64,000 nucleotides of DNA from Leishmania infantum JPCM5. Its lineage: Eukaryota > Euglenozoa > Kinetoplastea > Trypanosomatida > Trypanosomatidae. Location: assembly GCF_000002875.2 (NCBI RefSeq), contig NC_009416.2:503501-567500 (forward strand). The letters are read 5' to 3'. How positions within the stretch are numbered: the first letter of the stretch is position 1; every line of letters starts with the position of its first letter. Positions 47,608-57,392 of the stretch are shown here, piece by piece. The notes below the pieces were generated by a model that was given only the letters and a program-made list of their open reading frames with translations, did not search any database and had not been told where the DNA came from. A program made the position numbers and the translations under genes.

Positions 47608-50600
47608 TCACTGCCACCACGATTGAGCCACCATTGGGGAGCGGCGACGAACGCGCGAGGGGAAGTTACCGCCGTCACTGGTGGGCATCGATGCGGGTCG
47701 TGCAACAGACGCGTCCGCGCGGCTCACAGACATGTCTGAGGGGGCTGTTCTTGCACGCGGATCGCCCTCCGTCACAGCAAAGCGCTGCTTCTGGTGCTCA
47801 TGGGTCACCGGCATCCACAGCGACGGAAGGACAGGCTCGCGCTGCATAGATGCGGGCGGACGCCAGTCCCGAGGGTCGTAAACCGGCGGTGGCGGTGGAC
47901 GAGGCCAGGGCTGGGCTTGCAACACAGTGTATGGGGTCGGCGACGAAGCTTGATGCGGCAGCAATACACCGGGCGCCGAGGAAGGCGGGTAGCTAGACAG
48001 CCGGGAGTCCGTCTGCCATATCTGTTGGTGTTCCTCAGCGAATTCAAATGGCGGCCGAGACGCAAAGAAGGACGGCGAGTGCTGCCCCGCAAAGCGCGAC
48101 GCAGGAACGGCGGCAACGTGGTCCCAGTGAGCTGGGAGATGTCCAACACTATTCGGTCGTGCCAGCATTGGCCCGTAGTTGGCTAGCCGAGTCACCATGG
48201 AAGGCGTGTGATAGGGGTACGGATGCGGGGACGCAGCGCCTCCATGCATCCAGCTCGAGTCCTGCATATAGCTAGGCCGCCACCACTCGCCCTGCACGCC
48301 ACTGAAAGCGTAGCGCATGACTGGCGGCGCCTGCTGAGGATCCACCGGGTAGTAGAACGCCTCCTGCGGTTCCACTACGTCGCTCCGTTGGCGCGCGCTA
48401 CGGTGCATGCAGTCTCTGCCTAAGCGAAGAGATGAGGCGTGAGGTGGCGGCACGCGTACCACGAAGCGGCAGGACGGGGGCAGCGTTGGTGCCACCATCG
48501 AAGGGCACCATTGCCCGCTCTGTGGAGTCATGCGTCTCAACGGATATGTGCGTCCCTGGTCCACTGACGTTGTGACACCCGGAGGTGTGTCGCCGTAGTC
48601 GTGAGGGTGCACTGGCCTCGACGAAGCTGCCTGCGGGGTAGAGTATGGTATCTCTCTGTGCAGTGCCGGAAAGCAAGCGCGTGGGGAAGTGCCGGGAGGT
48701 CGGGACGCTGGAGGCGAGGTGCACGGCTGTAGACGAACTCGTGCCACGCGCTTGTGCGCCGCAGATGGCGTTGATACAGCGAGGGCGTCGGCAGCTCCTG
48801 TCTCCAGGGAGGGGCAGAGTCGGGCCTGCCGCGGTGATGGCGATTCGCGCACCGGCTTCGACGGGAACTCGCTGACATGCTGTGGAGTGTTTTGGTCACG
48901 CAAGGGTTTCTCTAAGCGGGCCCCTTTGTCAGCACAATGCTCAGGCGAGGAACGCACGGAGTCGAGAGACGACCCGCCTGCAGCTGCGCGCTCTTGGGAC
49001 ACCTCAGACGCCGCCGCACCGGCGGCGCCACTACCATCTGCCTCACGCAGATCTGACGCACCTGGGACTGGTAGGAGGGAGGTGGCGTTCGCCATTGCTG
49101 AGGGCAGCGGCATGGCGGCGGTATTGCCATTTGTCTGGCGTGTCTCCTTTTTCTGCATCCCTTGATCGTCATCTGTGGCACGACATGCCCTTTGGCCGAT
49201 ACGAGTGCGCTTGCGTGAGATGGGTGGTTCTCGTGGAGCGGAGCGGTAGGGCTGAGTTGGATCTCCCGCACTTGCGACGTACTGGAGGTCCTCCAGTAGC
49301 TCGTTGAACGTGGCGCGGGCCTCAGACGCCACATGCACGGACAGCGCTGTCTGCGGCGCTTTCGTGTCGGGAAGAATCGCAACGTCCTTTGGCGCGGGAA
49401 AAAGCACGCAAGCGTTGGCCACGGGCTTCTGTGCTGACCTGTGGATGCTCTCGCTCGCAGCATCGCCACGGGCGGAGGTGAATTCCTCATCGCGCGCCGT
49501 CACGGTGTCCATCCCCACGACCCGCAGCACCAGACACCGAGCCTCGATTCGCCTGCCTTTGCCACCACCACCACTACTAGTGTCACGCAACAAGGGAGGA
49601 GAGACAAAAGGGAAGCAGAGTGTCCACGCACAGAGACCATCTGCTGTCGCTCTTGACGCTGCCTCTGCTGTACTCCCTGGGGCGTCCGGTGAACCAAAGG
49701 CAGAGAGCGGCACAAATCGCTTCAAGAGCACGCGATCTTCGCTAGGCATTCCGACAAGAAGAAGCACGCGCGTCGAATCAAGCGCAACCACGTCGCTGAG
49801 CAGCTGTGGTTTCCCGCCTGCAGCCTTCGATGAGGCAGTCTCCGAGCGCTGCCTCCGCGCCGCGTTGGGGACACCTTCATCAGTCACCGCCTCGGTACCT
49901 GGAGACAACGTGAGCTGCACAACTCCACTCGGCACACGATGTTGGTTGTCTATGCCGTCCGACTCCGCCGGCGAAGCCATAAAGCTGATGTCCAACGATA
50001 TCCTTGGCAGACGTCGCACCTCGCTCAGTATTTGTGACCCAAAAGGTGGCAGTCGGCTGCACAGCACCTCCAGCTGACGTGCGTTAACACTGCCGAGGCT
50101 TTCAAACGTGCTATACCCGCCCCGCAGCAGAGCTTTCGCCACCGAGTCGCTGACATGTTTGAGCTGGCGCAGCACGAGCCCGTCTGGCCACACACGGCGC
50201 TCGATGCAGCGGGCCAGCAGGTTTGCTTGCGTGGCTAAACTGTAGGAAGTGGTGGCGGCCCACGCGTACTCTTCCAGAAAGCGCGACATGCGGGGCACGA
50301 CCGCCCACAGGCGCAGAGAGTCGTTCCGCAGGGAGACTTCCGTGAGGGGAAGCAGCCCAATGTGGACCTGAATCAGCACATAGGCCTTCTGCCAGTCCTC
50401 CCGGACCTCTCGCCCGCCGCGGCGTCCGCTGTGTAGCGGGTACTTCACTGTCTTGTTCAGCTCGTTCAGCGGACCGCGGTCACCTTGACGCAGGCGAACC
50501 TCCACAAGCTCCTGGCAATGGCAGAGAAGCTGGAGAACCTCCCGCAGATTGAAGGGCATCATAGGTCGCCTTGACGAGCACACAGTCGCGTCTGCTGCAG

Positions 50601-52677
50601 TGCTGTGCGGTTGCATGCCTTCTGATGAGGTGTCTTTCTTCGCGTGCGAGTACTCGTGCACCTCTGCGACGCTCATAGAGCCTGTCCGTGCCGTGGTCTT
50701 TACGCTAACGTCCATGGCACCGGCACACGCATCCACACCAGAGTCGTCGTCGGGCGCGTCGCCGTTCGTACTCACCGCCCCGCGGGCCTTGAGTCTTGCG
50801 TTGAGGGTGCACACCGTGTCAAACAGAATGTACATGCGGGACATGGCCCTTCCCAACCGCGTTGCCTCAAAAACCGCCGAGGGATGCTTGATGTCTTCCA
50901 TGTCGCCTGTGGCGACTGGCGCGGCCGTCCCTCTCGCCGCCGAGAGCACCAACGTGTCCAGATGACTCAGATGCACGCAACCTTCCTCCATGAGCACGCG
51001 CAGCGCGCGCTCCATGAGCGCCTCCACGAAAGCCTCCGCGTTAAACTCCAGCTCCTCGGCTCGGTTTGCGAACTCCAGCCCGTAGTGTGGCGGACACTTG
51101 CGCAGGCGGATCCAGAAGAACGTCGTCTTCAGCCACTCCATCGCGGAGGGGAAGCTGTGGATAGTGCGCAGCGCCACCTCCGCGTTGACGTGCTCGATCA
51201 TGTGGCGGTGCAAGTGACTCTCGACGCAGGTCAGCGTCACGGCGCCGCTAGTGAGTGTCTCGTAGAGGTGCACGCTGCGTTGCATGGTGAGCACTAGCGC
51301 CACGCCGTGCGTGTCGCAGCCAGGCCTACCGGCACGCCCGCACATCTGCATCACCTCTGACACGGGCATGTCCTGGCACCGCCCACTCGAAAAAAAAGTA
51401 GTTCCTTTGATAAGAACGAGATGCGCAGGCAAGTTCACACCCAAGGCGAGGGTTGTTGTGGCGCATACGACGGCAATGTACTGCTCGCGGAACATCCGCT
51501 CCACGAGCTGGCGGTCTTCCCTGGTCATGGCGGCGTGGTGAAAGCCAACACCCATCATCAGGCAGCTGCGCAGCTGCTTGTCGCTAGCCTGCTGCATCAG
51601 CTGCTGCGCTTCTGCAGAAGGTTCCAGCTGCGCCAACTGCCCCCGGCGAGCTGCGGCATCGCGAATGTCTTCAACGATGCGCTGCGCCGAACTCGTCGTC
51701 TCCTTCCGCGAGGCACAAAAAACGAGCGTCGGCCTACCTTGGCTGTACTGCTGCATGAAGCCGAATATCTTGAAGGAGAGGAAGCGATGGAAAGCAAACG
51801 GGTTTGGCGAGTCGTGCGCGTAGCCGATCACACGTATCGTCAGCGGCACCGGGCGGTCACTCGGGGCGAAGGCAAACGTCATCTCCGGCGACACCTCCAG
51901 CCACTCGGCCAGGTCGCCACTGTTGGGCAGCGTACCGCTAATCGCAATAATGCGTGTTGGCGCCGTCTCCGTCGCCGAGTGTTGATGCATGGCACTCGAC
52001 GATGCTTGAATGACCTTGACGCGGCTCACGATGGCCTCCATGGCGGCGCCACGCTCCTCTTGCACCGTGTGCACCTCGTCTAAAAGCAGGAGGCCGACAG
52101 AGTTTACGATCGCCATCACCTCCTTCTCCTTCCAGCGTCGCGTGATGCTGTCCCACCGCTCCGGCGTGGTGACGAGAATGTCAGCCTGTGAGACGCAAGC
52201 CATGCTCTCTAATCCGTCGCGTCCTCGGACATCACCGGTCGCGGACGCTGTGGAGCACGAGCGCTCCTGCTGGTCTACTTGTTGCTGCTGCTGATCGCCC
52301 GTTTCGATCACAACCGTCAAGGTCGGAAATTGGGCACGCCAGTGCTCGTACTTCTCGTTCGCGAGCGCCTTAATGGGACAGATGTACACCGCCTTCCGTT
52401 TTCGCTGCTGCAGTGGCCCAGAACAGCTGCGGGCCTCGCCATCCTCCTCTGTCGCCCTTGCGCCGGCGTCATCGCGGGGGGCGAGAACGTTGCGAAAGAG
52501 GCGCAGCATCGCCACCTCCAGCAGGACCGTCTTCCCACTACCAGTTGGCGCGGCCACAAGACAATTGCGGTCATTCGTGAACAAGGCCGGGATGACGGCT
52601 TCCTGCACCTTCGTGAAGCAGCGGTGCGGCAAGAAGTGAAGGAGCCCGCCAAGGCACTTTGCAGCGGGAGTGGACAT
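47608..52677 (-). CDS. HFM1: HFM1/MER3-type DNA helicase with long C-terminal extension
   Basis: The 1689-residue protein begins almost directly with a Ski2-like helicase core: a Q-like FTKVQEAVIPALF, Walker A AAPTGSGKT (42-50), Ia PIKALANEK, Ib TTPERWD, II DEVH in LLLLDEVHTVQEE, III SGTLPN, IV TLVFCASRK, V TTTLALGVNLPAH and VI QMCGRAGRPG. A winged-helix region and a Sec63 domain with helix-hairpin-helix sequence (about 700-960) follow. The DEVH box with the following RGAAMEAIVSRVK is characteristic of HFM1/MER3, the meiotic crossover helicase, rather than Brr2 or Ski2. The remaining 700 or so residues are low-complexity (Pro/Ser/Arg/His) with no domain, longer than in human HFM1 (about 1435 in total). 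The frame is open from a GTG upstream; the ATG at 52677 is used. Confidence 0.88.
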   Translation of the reverse strand: MSTPAAKCLGGLLHFLPHRCFTKVQEAVIPALFTNDRNCLVAAPTGSGKTVLLEVAMLRLFRNVLAPRDDAGARATEEDGEARSCSGPLQQRKRKAVYICPIKALANEKYEHWRAQFPTLTVVIETGDQQQQQVDQQERSCSTASATGDVRGRDGLESMACVSQADILVTTPERWDSITRRWKEKEVMAIVNSVGLLLLDEVHTVQEERGAAMEAIVSRVKVIQASSSAMHQHSATETAPTRIIAISGTLPNSGDLAEWLEVSPEMTFAFAPSDRPVPLTIRVIGYAHDSPNPFAFHRFLSFKIFGFMQQYSQGRPTLVFCASRKETTSSAQRIVEDIRDAAARRGQLAQLEPSAEAQQLMQQASDKQLRSCLMMGVGFHHAAMTREDRQLVERMFREQYIAVVCATTTLALGVNLPAHLVLIKGTTFFSSGRCQDMPVSEVMQMCGRAGRPGCDTHGVALVLTMQRSVHLYETLTSGAVTLTCVESHLHRHMIEHVNAEVALRTIHSFPSAMEWLKTTFFWIRLRKCPPHYGLEFANRAEELEFNAEAFVEALMERALRVLMEEGCVHLSHLDTLVLSAARGTAAPVATGDMEDIKHPSAVFEATRLGRAMSRMYILFDTVCTLNARLKARGAVSTNGDAPDDDSGVDACAGAMDVSVKTTARTGSMSVAEVHEYSHAKKDTSSEGMQPHSTAADATVCSSRRPMMPFNLREVLQLLCHCQELVEVRLRQGDRGPLNELNKTVKYPLHSGRRGGREVREDWQKAYVLIQVHIGLLPLTEVSLRNDSLRLWAVVPRMSRFLEEYAWAATTSYSLATQANLLARCIERRVWPDGLVLRQLKHVSDSVAKALLRGGYSTFESLGSVNARQLEVLCSRLPPFGSQILSEVRRLPRISLDISFMASPAESDGIDNQHRVPSGVVQLTLSPGTEAVTDEGVPNAARRQRSETASSKAAGGKPQLLSDVVALDSTRVLLLVGMPSEDRVLLKRFVPLSAFGSPDAPGSTAEAASRATADGLCAWTLCFPFVSPPLLRDTSSGGGGKGRRIEARCLVLRVVGMDTVTARDEEFTSARGDAASESIHRSAQKPVANACVLFPAPKDVAILPDTKAPQTALSVHVASEARATFNELLEDLQYVASAGDPTQPYRSAPREPPISRKRTRIGQRACRATDDDQGMQKKETRQTNGNTAAMPLPSAMANATSLLPVPGASDLREADGSGAAGAAASEVSQERAAAGGSSLDSVRSSPEHCADKGARLEKPLRDQNTPQHVSEFPSKPVRESPSPRQARLCPSLETGAADALAVSTPSAAHKRVARVRLQPCTSPPASRPPGTSPRACFPALHREIPYSTPQAASSRPVHPHDYGDTPPGVTTSVDQGRTYPLRRMTPQSGQWCPSMVAPTLPPSCRFVVRVPPPHASSLRLGRDCMHRSARQRSDVVEPQEAFYYPVDPQQAPPVMRYAFSGVQGEWWRPSYMQDSSWMHGGAASPHPYPYHTPSMVTRLANYGPMLARPNSVGHLPAHWDHVAAVPASRFAGQHSPSFFASRPPFEFAEEHQQIWQTDSRLSSYPPSSAPGVLLPHQASSPTPYTVLQAQPWPRPPPPPVYDPRDWRPPASMQREPVLPSLWMPVTHEHQKQRFAVTEGDPRARTAPSDMSVSRADASVARPASMPTSDGGNFPSRVRRRSPMVAQSWWQ

Positions 52678-53409
52678 GGCCAGCGGCGACGCACTGACTC
52701 TCGCGCAAACACATACCCCTACACGTGGCACCGGTGAAGGGGCAGGGCAAGGCACACGCTGAAAGAGCGTCTGTGTACGTTGACGCTATGAGCCGCACCC
52801 TCTACACAATCGACAAGGGGTGTGGGAGGCGCTGCGAAGGTGGGGAACGAAAAGAAGGTGAGAGGAGCGTAGAGGTGCACGGGCCTCGTGCGACGCGAAT
52901 GTGCGTGATGGGCATCACTCTCACTGAGAGAAACAGCAGCAGAAAAGGAATAGAATGGGTACATGAGAAAGAATAGGGGCGGGTGGGGGAGGAATGTCGG
53001 GTGCTATCAAACAGTGACGTTGCCAGCAAGCCTTTGGTGCGCGGCAGGAAATGTCAAGGAAGAGAGAGAGTTTGCTTTTTTTTGTTACCCTCGCCCGCCC
53101 CCTCCACCATCGCACATCTCGCAACGCAGACACGGTGCCCGTTTTTCTTTCACACCGCTTCTTCTTCAGATTTCCGCCCCCCCCCCCCCCACCACCACCG
53201 ACGTCCTCGTCGTTGGTGTGTCGCACGCACGTTGGTTACTGTAGGCTTCGATAGTCATTGTGCGCAAAATATAGAAAAGCACACCCCACCAACGAGGAGA
53301 CGTAATCGCACGTGGGGAATGCAAGGGCAGCCACCGAGCCGTAAGTTCTGCTTGCATTCTCTCGGGCCGCCGCAGCATCAGGAGGGAGACGGCGTCGCAA
53401 AAATGTTCA
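52678..53409 (-). other. 0.7 kb intergenic region
   Basis: No gene. On the minus strand a pyrimidine tract (about 52926-52952) ending in ctctcag gives a candidate splice acceptor at 52924-52925, about 250 nt before the helicase ATG. A C homopolymer lies at 53177-53190. Confidence 0.5.
52924..52952 (-). promoter_or_regulatory. Predicted trans-splicing signal for the HFM1-like gene
   Basis: Minus-strand sequence ttccttttctgctgctg then tttctctcag: polypyrimidine tract directly joined to AG. Confidence 0.5.
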
Positions 53410-54642
53410 TCATAGCGCCTCCTCCGGAAAGAAGATGACGGAGCACCCGCGAGCGTCATCGTAATTTTGCGTGGCGTTGAAGACCGTCAGCATCGACCCA
53501 GAGATCCATCCGCGGTGGTGGTCCCCTGCGGGGCTCTCGAGCAGCGGGGAGAGGCGGGTATAGCGGAGGTTCTCCAGAATCGCTATGCCGCACCGCAGCA
53601 GGGAACCGTGACTGTGCTTCCCCGGCGGCATCGCCTGCGGTGCATCGACGGAAGGGCTGTCTATGCCCAGTAGTACCAAGCGAGGGAAGACGCGATGCAG
53701 ATAATCCACCGCTTCCGGGTACAGAAACGCGTACGCGTTCGACGGGGACTCAGACGGCATCGCAGTAGTAGCGCCCTTGGCACCTGCCGCGGCCACATGT
53801 GTCGCTGACGCAACGTCCAGCGGAACGAAAACGCGAAGGGGTTCCGTCAACGCCTCCGTGGTGCCTGTGCTGGTGGCGCTAGTGGTTGTTGAGTGCCGGG
53901 TAATAAGCAGCAGGCGCCACACAGGTCGGGAACCGTCCCGAAACGCCGCGGGCAGTTTCACTCGAGCCTTTTCCAGCACTTCCACCGTGATCGCCAGAGG
54001 GGCATCAGGATCCAGCGATTGGTGATGCTCGCGCAGCTCTGTGGTGATATCCAGAACGACGGCATCGCCGCTGTAGTGCGCGTCGTCGTAGTTGCGGTGA
54101 GACAGACTGCGGCAGAAATGATGCGGCCCATCGGCGTGTGTGCCGGCCTGTGAGCTCGTCATGGTCAGGATGCGATTCGCGACGAAACACGGACCATCTG
54201 GAGATCTGGACAAGTTTTCGTACTGCGAGACACGCTGCACTGTCGGGTAACGCTCACGCAGAAATCGAGCAAACACAACTGATGCCACGGCAGTGACCAT
54301 GATGCGCAACAGTCGGTGCGCCCACCGTCTCAAGAACCCCTGCTGTGCAACAGAGGTAACGCTCCTTTTCGTAGCGAATAGCAGCGTCACAAGTGCACCG
54401 AAGGCGGCACTGGCGGCTGCTGTGGTAGTGATAGATGGTATGTGAACCAACTGGGTGAGGATGTCGCTGGTGCGCAGCACCTGAAAAGGCGAAAGCGGGG
54501 GTACCACGATCTGCATCTCGTCAAGACACATGGTCAGATCAATACCGCCAGCGAGGCTGACAGGCGCGGATTGCTTTGCCTCCCGTTTCCACTCTCGCAC
54601 CTTGCGATTTGCCTCATCCAACTCTGTAAACTCCACCGTCAT
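53410..54642 (-). CDS. Membrane-anchored cyclase / kynurenine formamidase-family hydrolase
   Basis: The 410-residue protein contains the metal-binding signature AGTHADGPHHF (166-176; H169, D171, H174, H175), which defines the cyclase/KynB family of formamidases, and the C-terminal CGIAILENL that matches the family's GIxIxENL block. SGDAVVLDIT (191-200) fits the conserved stretch after the metal motif. KynB hydrolyses N-formylkynurenine in tryptophan breakdown; other members are isatin hydrolases. Two hydrophobic segments (about 71-90 and 111-127) precede the catalytic part, so the enzyme is probably anchored to a membrane, unlike soluble bacterial enzymes of about 210-260 residues. An Ala/Thr/Ser-rich loop interrupts the domain near 255-300. 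The substrate is unproven. The ATG at 54642 is the start of the frame. Confidence 0.82.
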   Translation of the reverse strand: MTVEFTELDEANRKVREWKREAKQSAPVSLAGGIDLTMCLDEMQIVVPPLSPFQVLRTSDILTQLVHIPSITTTAAASAAFGALVTLLFATKRSVTSVAQQGFLRRWAHRLLRIMVTAVASVVFARFLRERYPTVQRVSQYENLSRSPDGPCFVANRILTMTSSQAGTHADGPHHFCRSLSHRNYDDAHYSGDAVVLDITTELREHHQSLDPDAPLAITVEVLEKARVKLPAAFRDGSRPVWRLLLITRHSTTTSATSTGTTEALTEPLRVFVPLDVASATHVAAAGAKGATTAMPSESPSNAYAFLYPEAVDYLHRVFPRLVLLGIDSPSVDAPQAMPPGKHSHGSLLRCGIAILENLRYTRLSPLLESPAGDHHRGWISGSMLTVFNATQNYDDARGCSVIFFPEEAL

Positions 54643-55319
54643 GTGAGCGGCAACGGTGTAGTCATGGAGCTAACGTTTGTGTGGAACGGACGTTACACCG
54701 AGAGAGTGTACGGAGGAGGGAGAAGCGACATAATGTGGGTGGTATTCAGTTTGCATGCCATCGACTGGGCAGTTGACGCGGGCGTCAGTGACGGCAAAGT
54801 ACGCGCGTGCTGGTGGGCAACGCCGCCTCCACACCCAGACACATACCATGGAAAGCGAGGTTGCGAAGAAAAAAGTGGGAGCCGCAACGTAGAGGACAGC
54901 AGCGGAAGAAATGAAGTCTGTATGGGGGAGGGAGACGCAGGTACGGCCATACAAGCAGCACACCTCTCACACACCCTCGGCACAACGACACACACACACA
55001 TACACTTTCCCCTTGCTGCCTCCGGATTGTGAAACGGCGTGTACGCCTCTATGCGACAAGGGTGCGTGTCTCCAAGAGTTGAGACTGCAAAACACGCAAA
55101 AGCCCTTGCGAGTCTGCGAAGAGGGGAGAGAACGAGAGAGAGAGTGCGCGCGCGTCGGAAGGGCTTGGCACTTGCAGGTTCCTGCAAAATCGATATCCTC
55201 GAATAAGGCAGCACGTGCAGCGCGCGCACAAAACGGCAAACATACATACGTTAGCGAAATCTACGTCAGACATACAGACACCGATATACAACATACTCAT
55301 AGTATGCGCTCGCAAACCG
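54643..55319 (-). other. 0.7 kb intergenic region
   Basis: No gene. On the minus strand it is pyrimidine-rich and includes (TG)n-type sequence (54989-55005) and a CT/GA run (55127-55144). It holds the 5' region of the formamidase-like gene. Confidence 0.5.
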
Positions 55320-57392
55320 TCACGGTTTCCGTTCAACATTGCTGTGATGGCGCAGAACAGACAGCGCATTCGCCACCTTCCCTCGATGGGCGGCGATCTC
55401 GATAAGGTCGAGTATGCCCTGCTCCGAGCAGGAAGCACCGACGTCGTGCATTGCCGTCACAACGCGCTCCGCTGCCTCAAAACTGCAGTGGCGACTCACT
55501 CCGAGGACGAGGTTGTAGGTGGAGGAGCCGAGGGCGAGACCCTTTGCATGCGCCCGCTCCACCCAGAACAGTGCGCTGGACCACTGCCCTGCGTGCACGC
55601 ACGAATCGATACACAGCTTCGCCTCCTTTACTGTCATGGCCGCCCGCTGATTGCTGAGATAGATGGCCATAGATTTGGCCGCTGTCGCCCACTGTCCCTG
55701 GCGGGCGACGTGCGCCGCAATACTCGGTACAACGTTGAAGCACTTGCGCCGCAGCATCACAGAGAGGAACTGCGTGGCGAGCCCCCAGGACGCGTGCTGC
55801 TCGGTGATGGTGCGCGCCAACACGGTGGCATCGAGCTCGGATTGGAGAGGCATGCGAAGCAGAAGGTGCGTCAGCACCGTCACTCGCCCACTCGCCAACC
55901 GTTTAAGTGTGGCAGACAAAGGCGCTGCGTTCCTTGGAGAAGCTGTGGTGCCCAAATCGTGTTGTGCCACGCCGGTGGAGGTCATCTTCACTGCCTCGCC
56001 CTCCCTGGCATCCACGCACTCGGTGCACAGCTTCAGCACTGTGTTCATGTTCATAGCCGACGGCCGCAGTCGGTACAGGTGAATGGCCATGCCAGCGACG
56101 TCGAGAGGGGCACTGCCAGTGCGCTGTACCCTCTTCTGTGCCAGTACCCATCGCTTGACTACGTCCGCCGCCGTCGAATCAGTGGCGCCGCTTGTAGTGT
56201 CGTCAAGATACCTCCAGGCGAGCTCTTGACCCTTTCTGAAACCGAGGCACTTGAGCAGCACATCTGGCGCGGACTCCGCGTCCTTTACCAGCATATCTGC
56301 CACGTAGGTATCCGCACTCGCCGGGTCGTGCGCGACAACGAGTGGAATGATGACGTGATACAGGTAGTGCAGCTGCAGCTGCGCCGGCGCGGCCGCAACG
56401 CCGGTCTCGCGCAGAAGCGCGGGGGCGGCTAACACGGGGCGCAGCATGCCTTGCGAGGCCACCTGCTGGCTGCGCTGCGTCTCCATGTAGGCGTGGTAAA
56501 GCCTTATGGCTTGCTCGTAGTCGAAGCGTGCTGCGGTGGTGAGGCAACAGGCGCACACCGTCGGGGTCCACTGCGACTGGAAAGACTGCAGCACGTGGCA
56601 CAGTTTCAGGCTGAGCTGCTCGTCATTCCGACAGGCATGAAAGAGCGCCACTAATATTTCGTCCGAGACAAGCATGTCTTCGCCAAAGCGGAAGTAGTAG
56701 ATGAGGGCCATGCCCGCGTGAGACGTGTTCAGCAGTGTGCGGATCGCACATTCGACGTTGTGCTGGTTGAGGTAGCGCGGCTGTTGCCTTGCCTGATCGA
56801 TGCCGTAGCTGACATGGATGACCGCCTGCCACAACGCCTCCCGCTCCATCTTGCAGAAGAGTGCCTGCACCTCGGCGACCGAGTAGCTCGCAATGCGCTC
56901 CTTGACATCTTCCTCGGAGGCGGTGGCCAGCGAGGAAACGTGAGGGCGCCCCTTGTGAAGGTTGTAGTGGCGGTGCGGTACTTGAGGGACTTGGTACACC
57001 ACAGGGGTTTCACGGAACTGCGTGTGGACACTTTCCTTCACAAGCAGCGGCGCCGAAGCGGACGCGCCGCTTCTGTCGGCAGCGTCTGGTGCGCTGATCA
57101 GGGCTGCCAGCTCAGGGCGAAACCGCGTTTCCACTTGCCTGGCAAAGTTCTGAAAGTAGAGAAGGTTGGCCTCCTCTGCCTGCAGCTCGAAGCCCTTGAG
57201 CAGCAGTGTCGGCGTGCTCCCTTGCTCAGCGCCGGCCGCTGCAGCACGGCGCGCAGCTTCTTGAGAGTCATCTGTGAGGATGTTGACTGTCGTGTAGACG
57301 CCAGGCTCCACGACATCGGTCCGCTTCGCCCACAGCAGCGCCTTCGTCGAGGTCAGCAAAAAGAGGATGTCATCTACACCAAAGAAGGGCAT
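55320..57392 (-). CDS. Helical-repeat protein, possibly PPR (pentatricopeptide) and mitochondrial
   Basis: The 690-residue protein is helical throughout. The C-terminal part (about 570-690) shows paired helices of about 35 residues with PPR-like spacing: EAKLCIDSCVHAGQWSSALF, then STYNLVLGVSRHCSFEAAER and GILDLIEIAAHRGKVANALS. PPR proteins bind single-stranded RNA and in trypanosomatids mostly serve mitochondrial RNAs and ribosomes. The N-terminus (MPFFGVDDILFLLTSTKALLWAKR) is hydrophobic and basic, which could be a targeting sequence or the first helix. No catalytic motif is visible. Other alpha-solenoid families, such as TPR, are possible alternatives. The ATG at 57392 begins the frame. Confidence 0.65.
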   Translation of the reverse strand: MPFFGVDDILFLLTSTKALLWAKRTDVVEPGVYTTVNILTDDSQEAARRAAAAGAEQGSTPTLLLKGFELQAEEANLLYFQNFARQVETRFRPELAALISAPDAADRSGASASAPLLVKESVHTQFRETPVVYQVPQVPHRHYNLHKGRPHVSSLATASEEDVKERIASYSVAEVQALFCKMEREALWQAVIHVSYGIDQARQQPRYLNQHNVECAIRTLLNTSHAGMALIYYFRFGEDMLVSDEILVALFHACRNDEQLSLKLCHVLQSFQSQWTPTVCACCLTTAARFDYEQAIRLYHAYMETQRSQQVASQGMLRPVLAAPALLRETGVAAAPAQLQLHYLYHVIIPLVVAHDPASADTYVADMLVKDAESAPDVLLKCLGFRKGQELAWRYLDDTTSGATDSTAADVVKRWVLAQKRVQRTGSAPLDVAGMAIHLYRLRPSAMNMNTVLKLCTECVDAREGEAVKMTSTGVAQHDLGTTASPRNAAPLSATLKRLASGRVTVLTHLLLRMPLQSELDATVLARTITEQHASWGLATQFLSVMLRRKCFNVVPSIAAHVARQGQWATAAKSMAIYLSNQRAAMTVKEAKLCIDSCVHAGQWSSALFWVERAHAKGLALGSSTYNLVLGVSRHCSFEAAERVVTAMHDVGASCSEQGILDLIEIAAHRGKVANALSVLRHHSNVERKP

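Noticed and set aside
55215..56432. 405-codon plus-strand open frame
   Set aside because: Antisense to the helical-repeat gene on the leftward strand; high Arg/His/Cys shadow composition.
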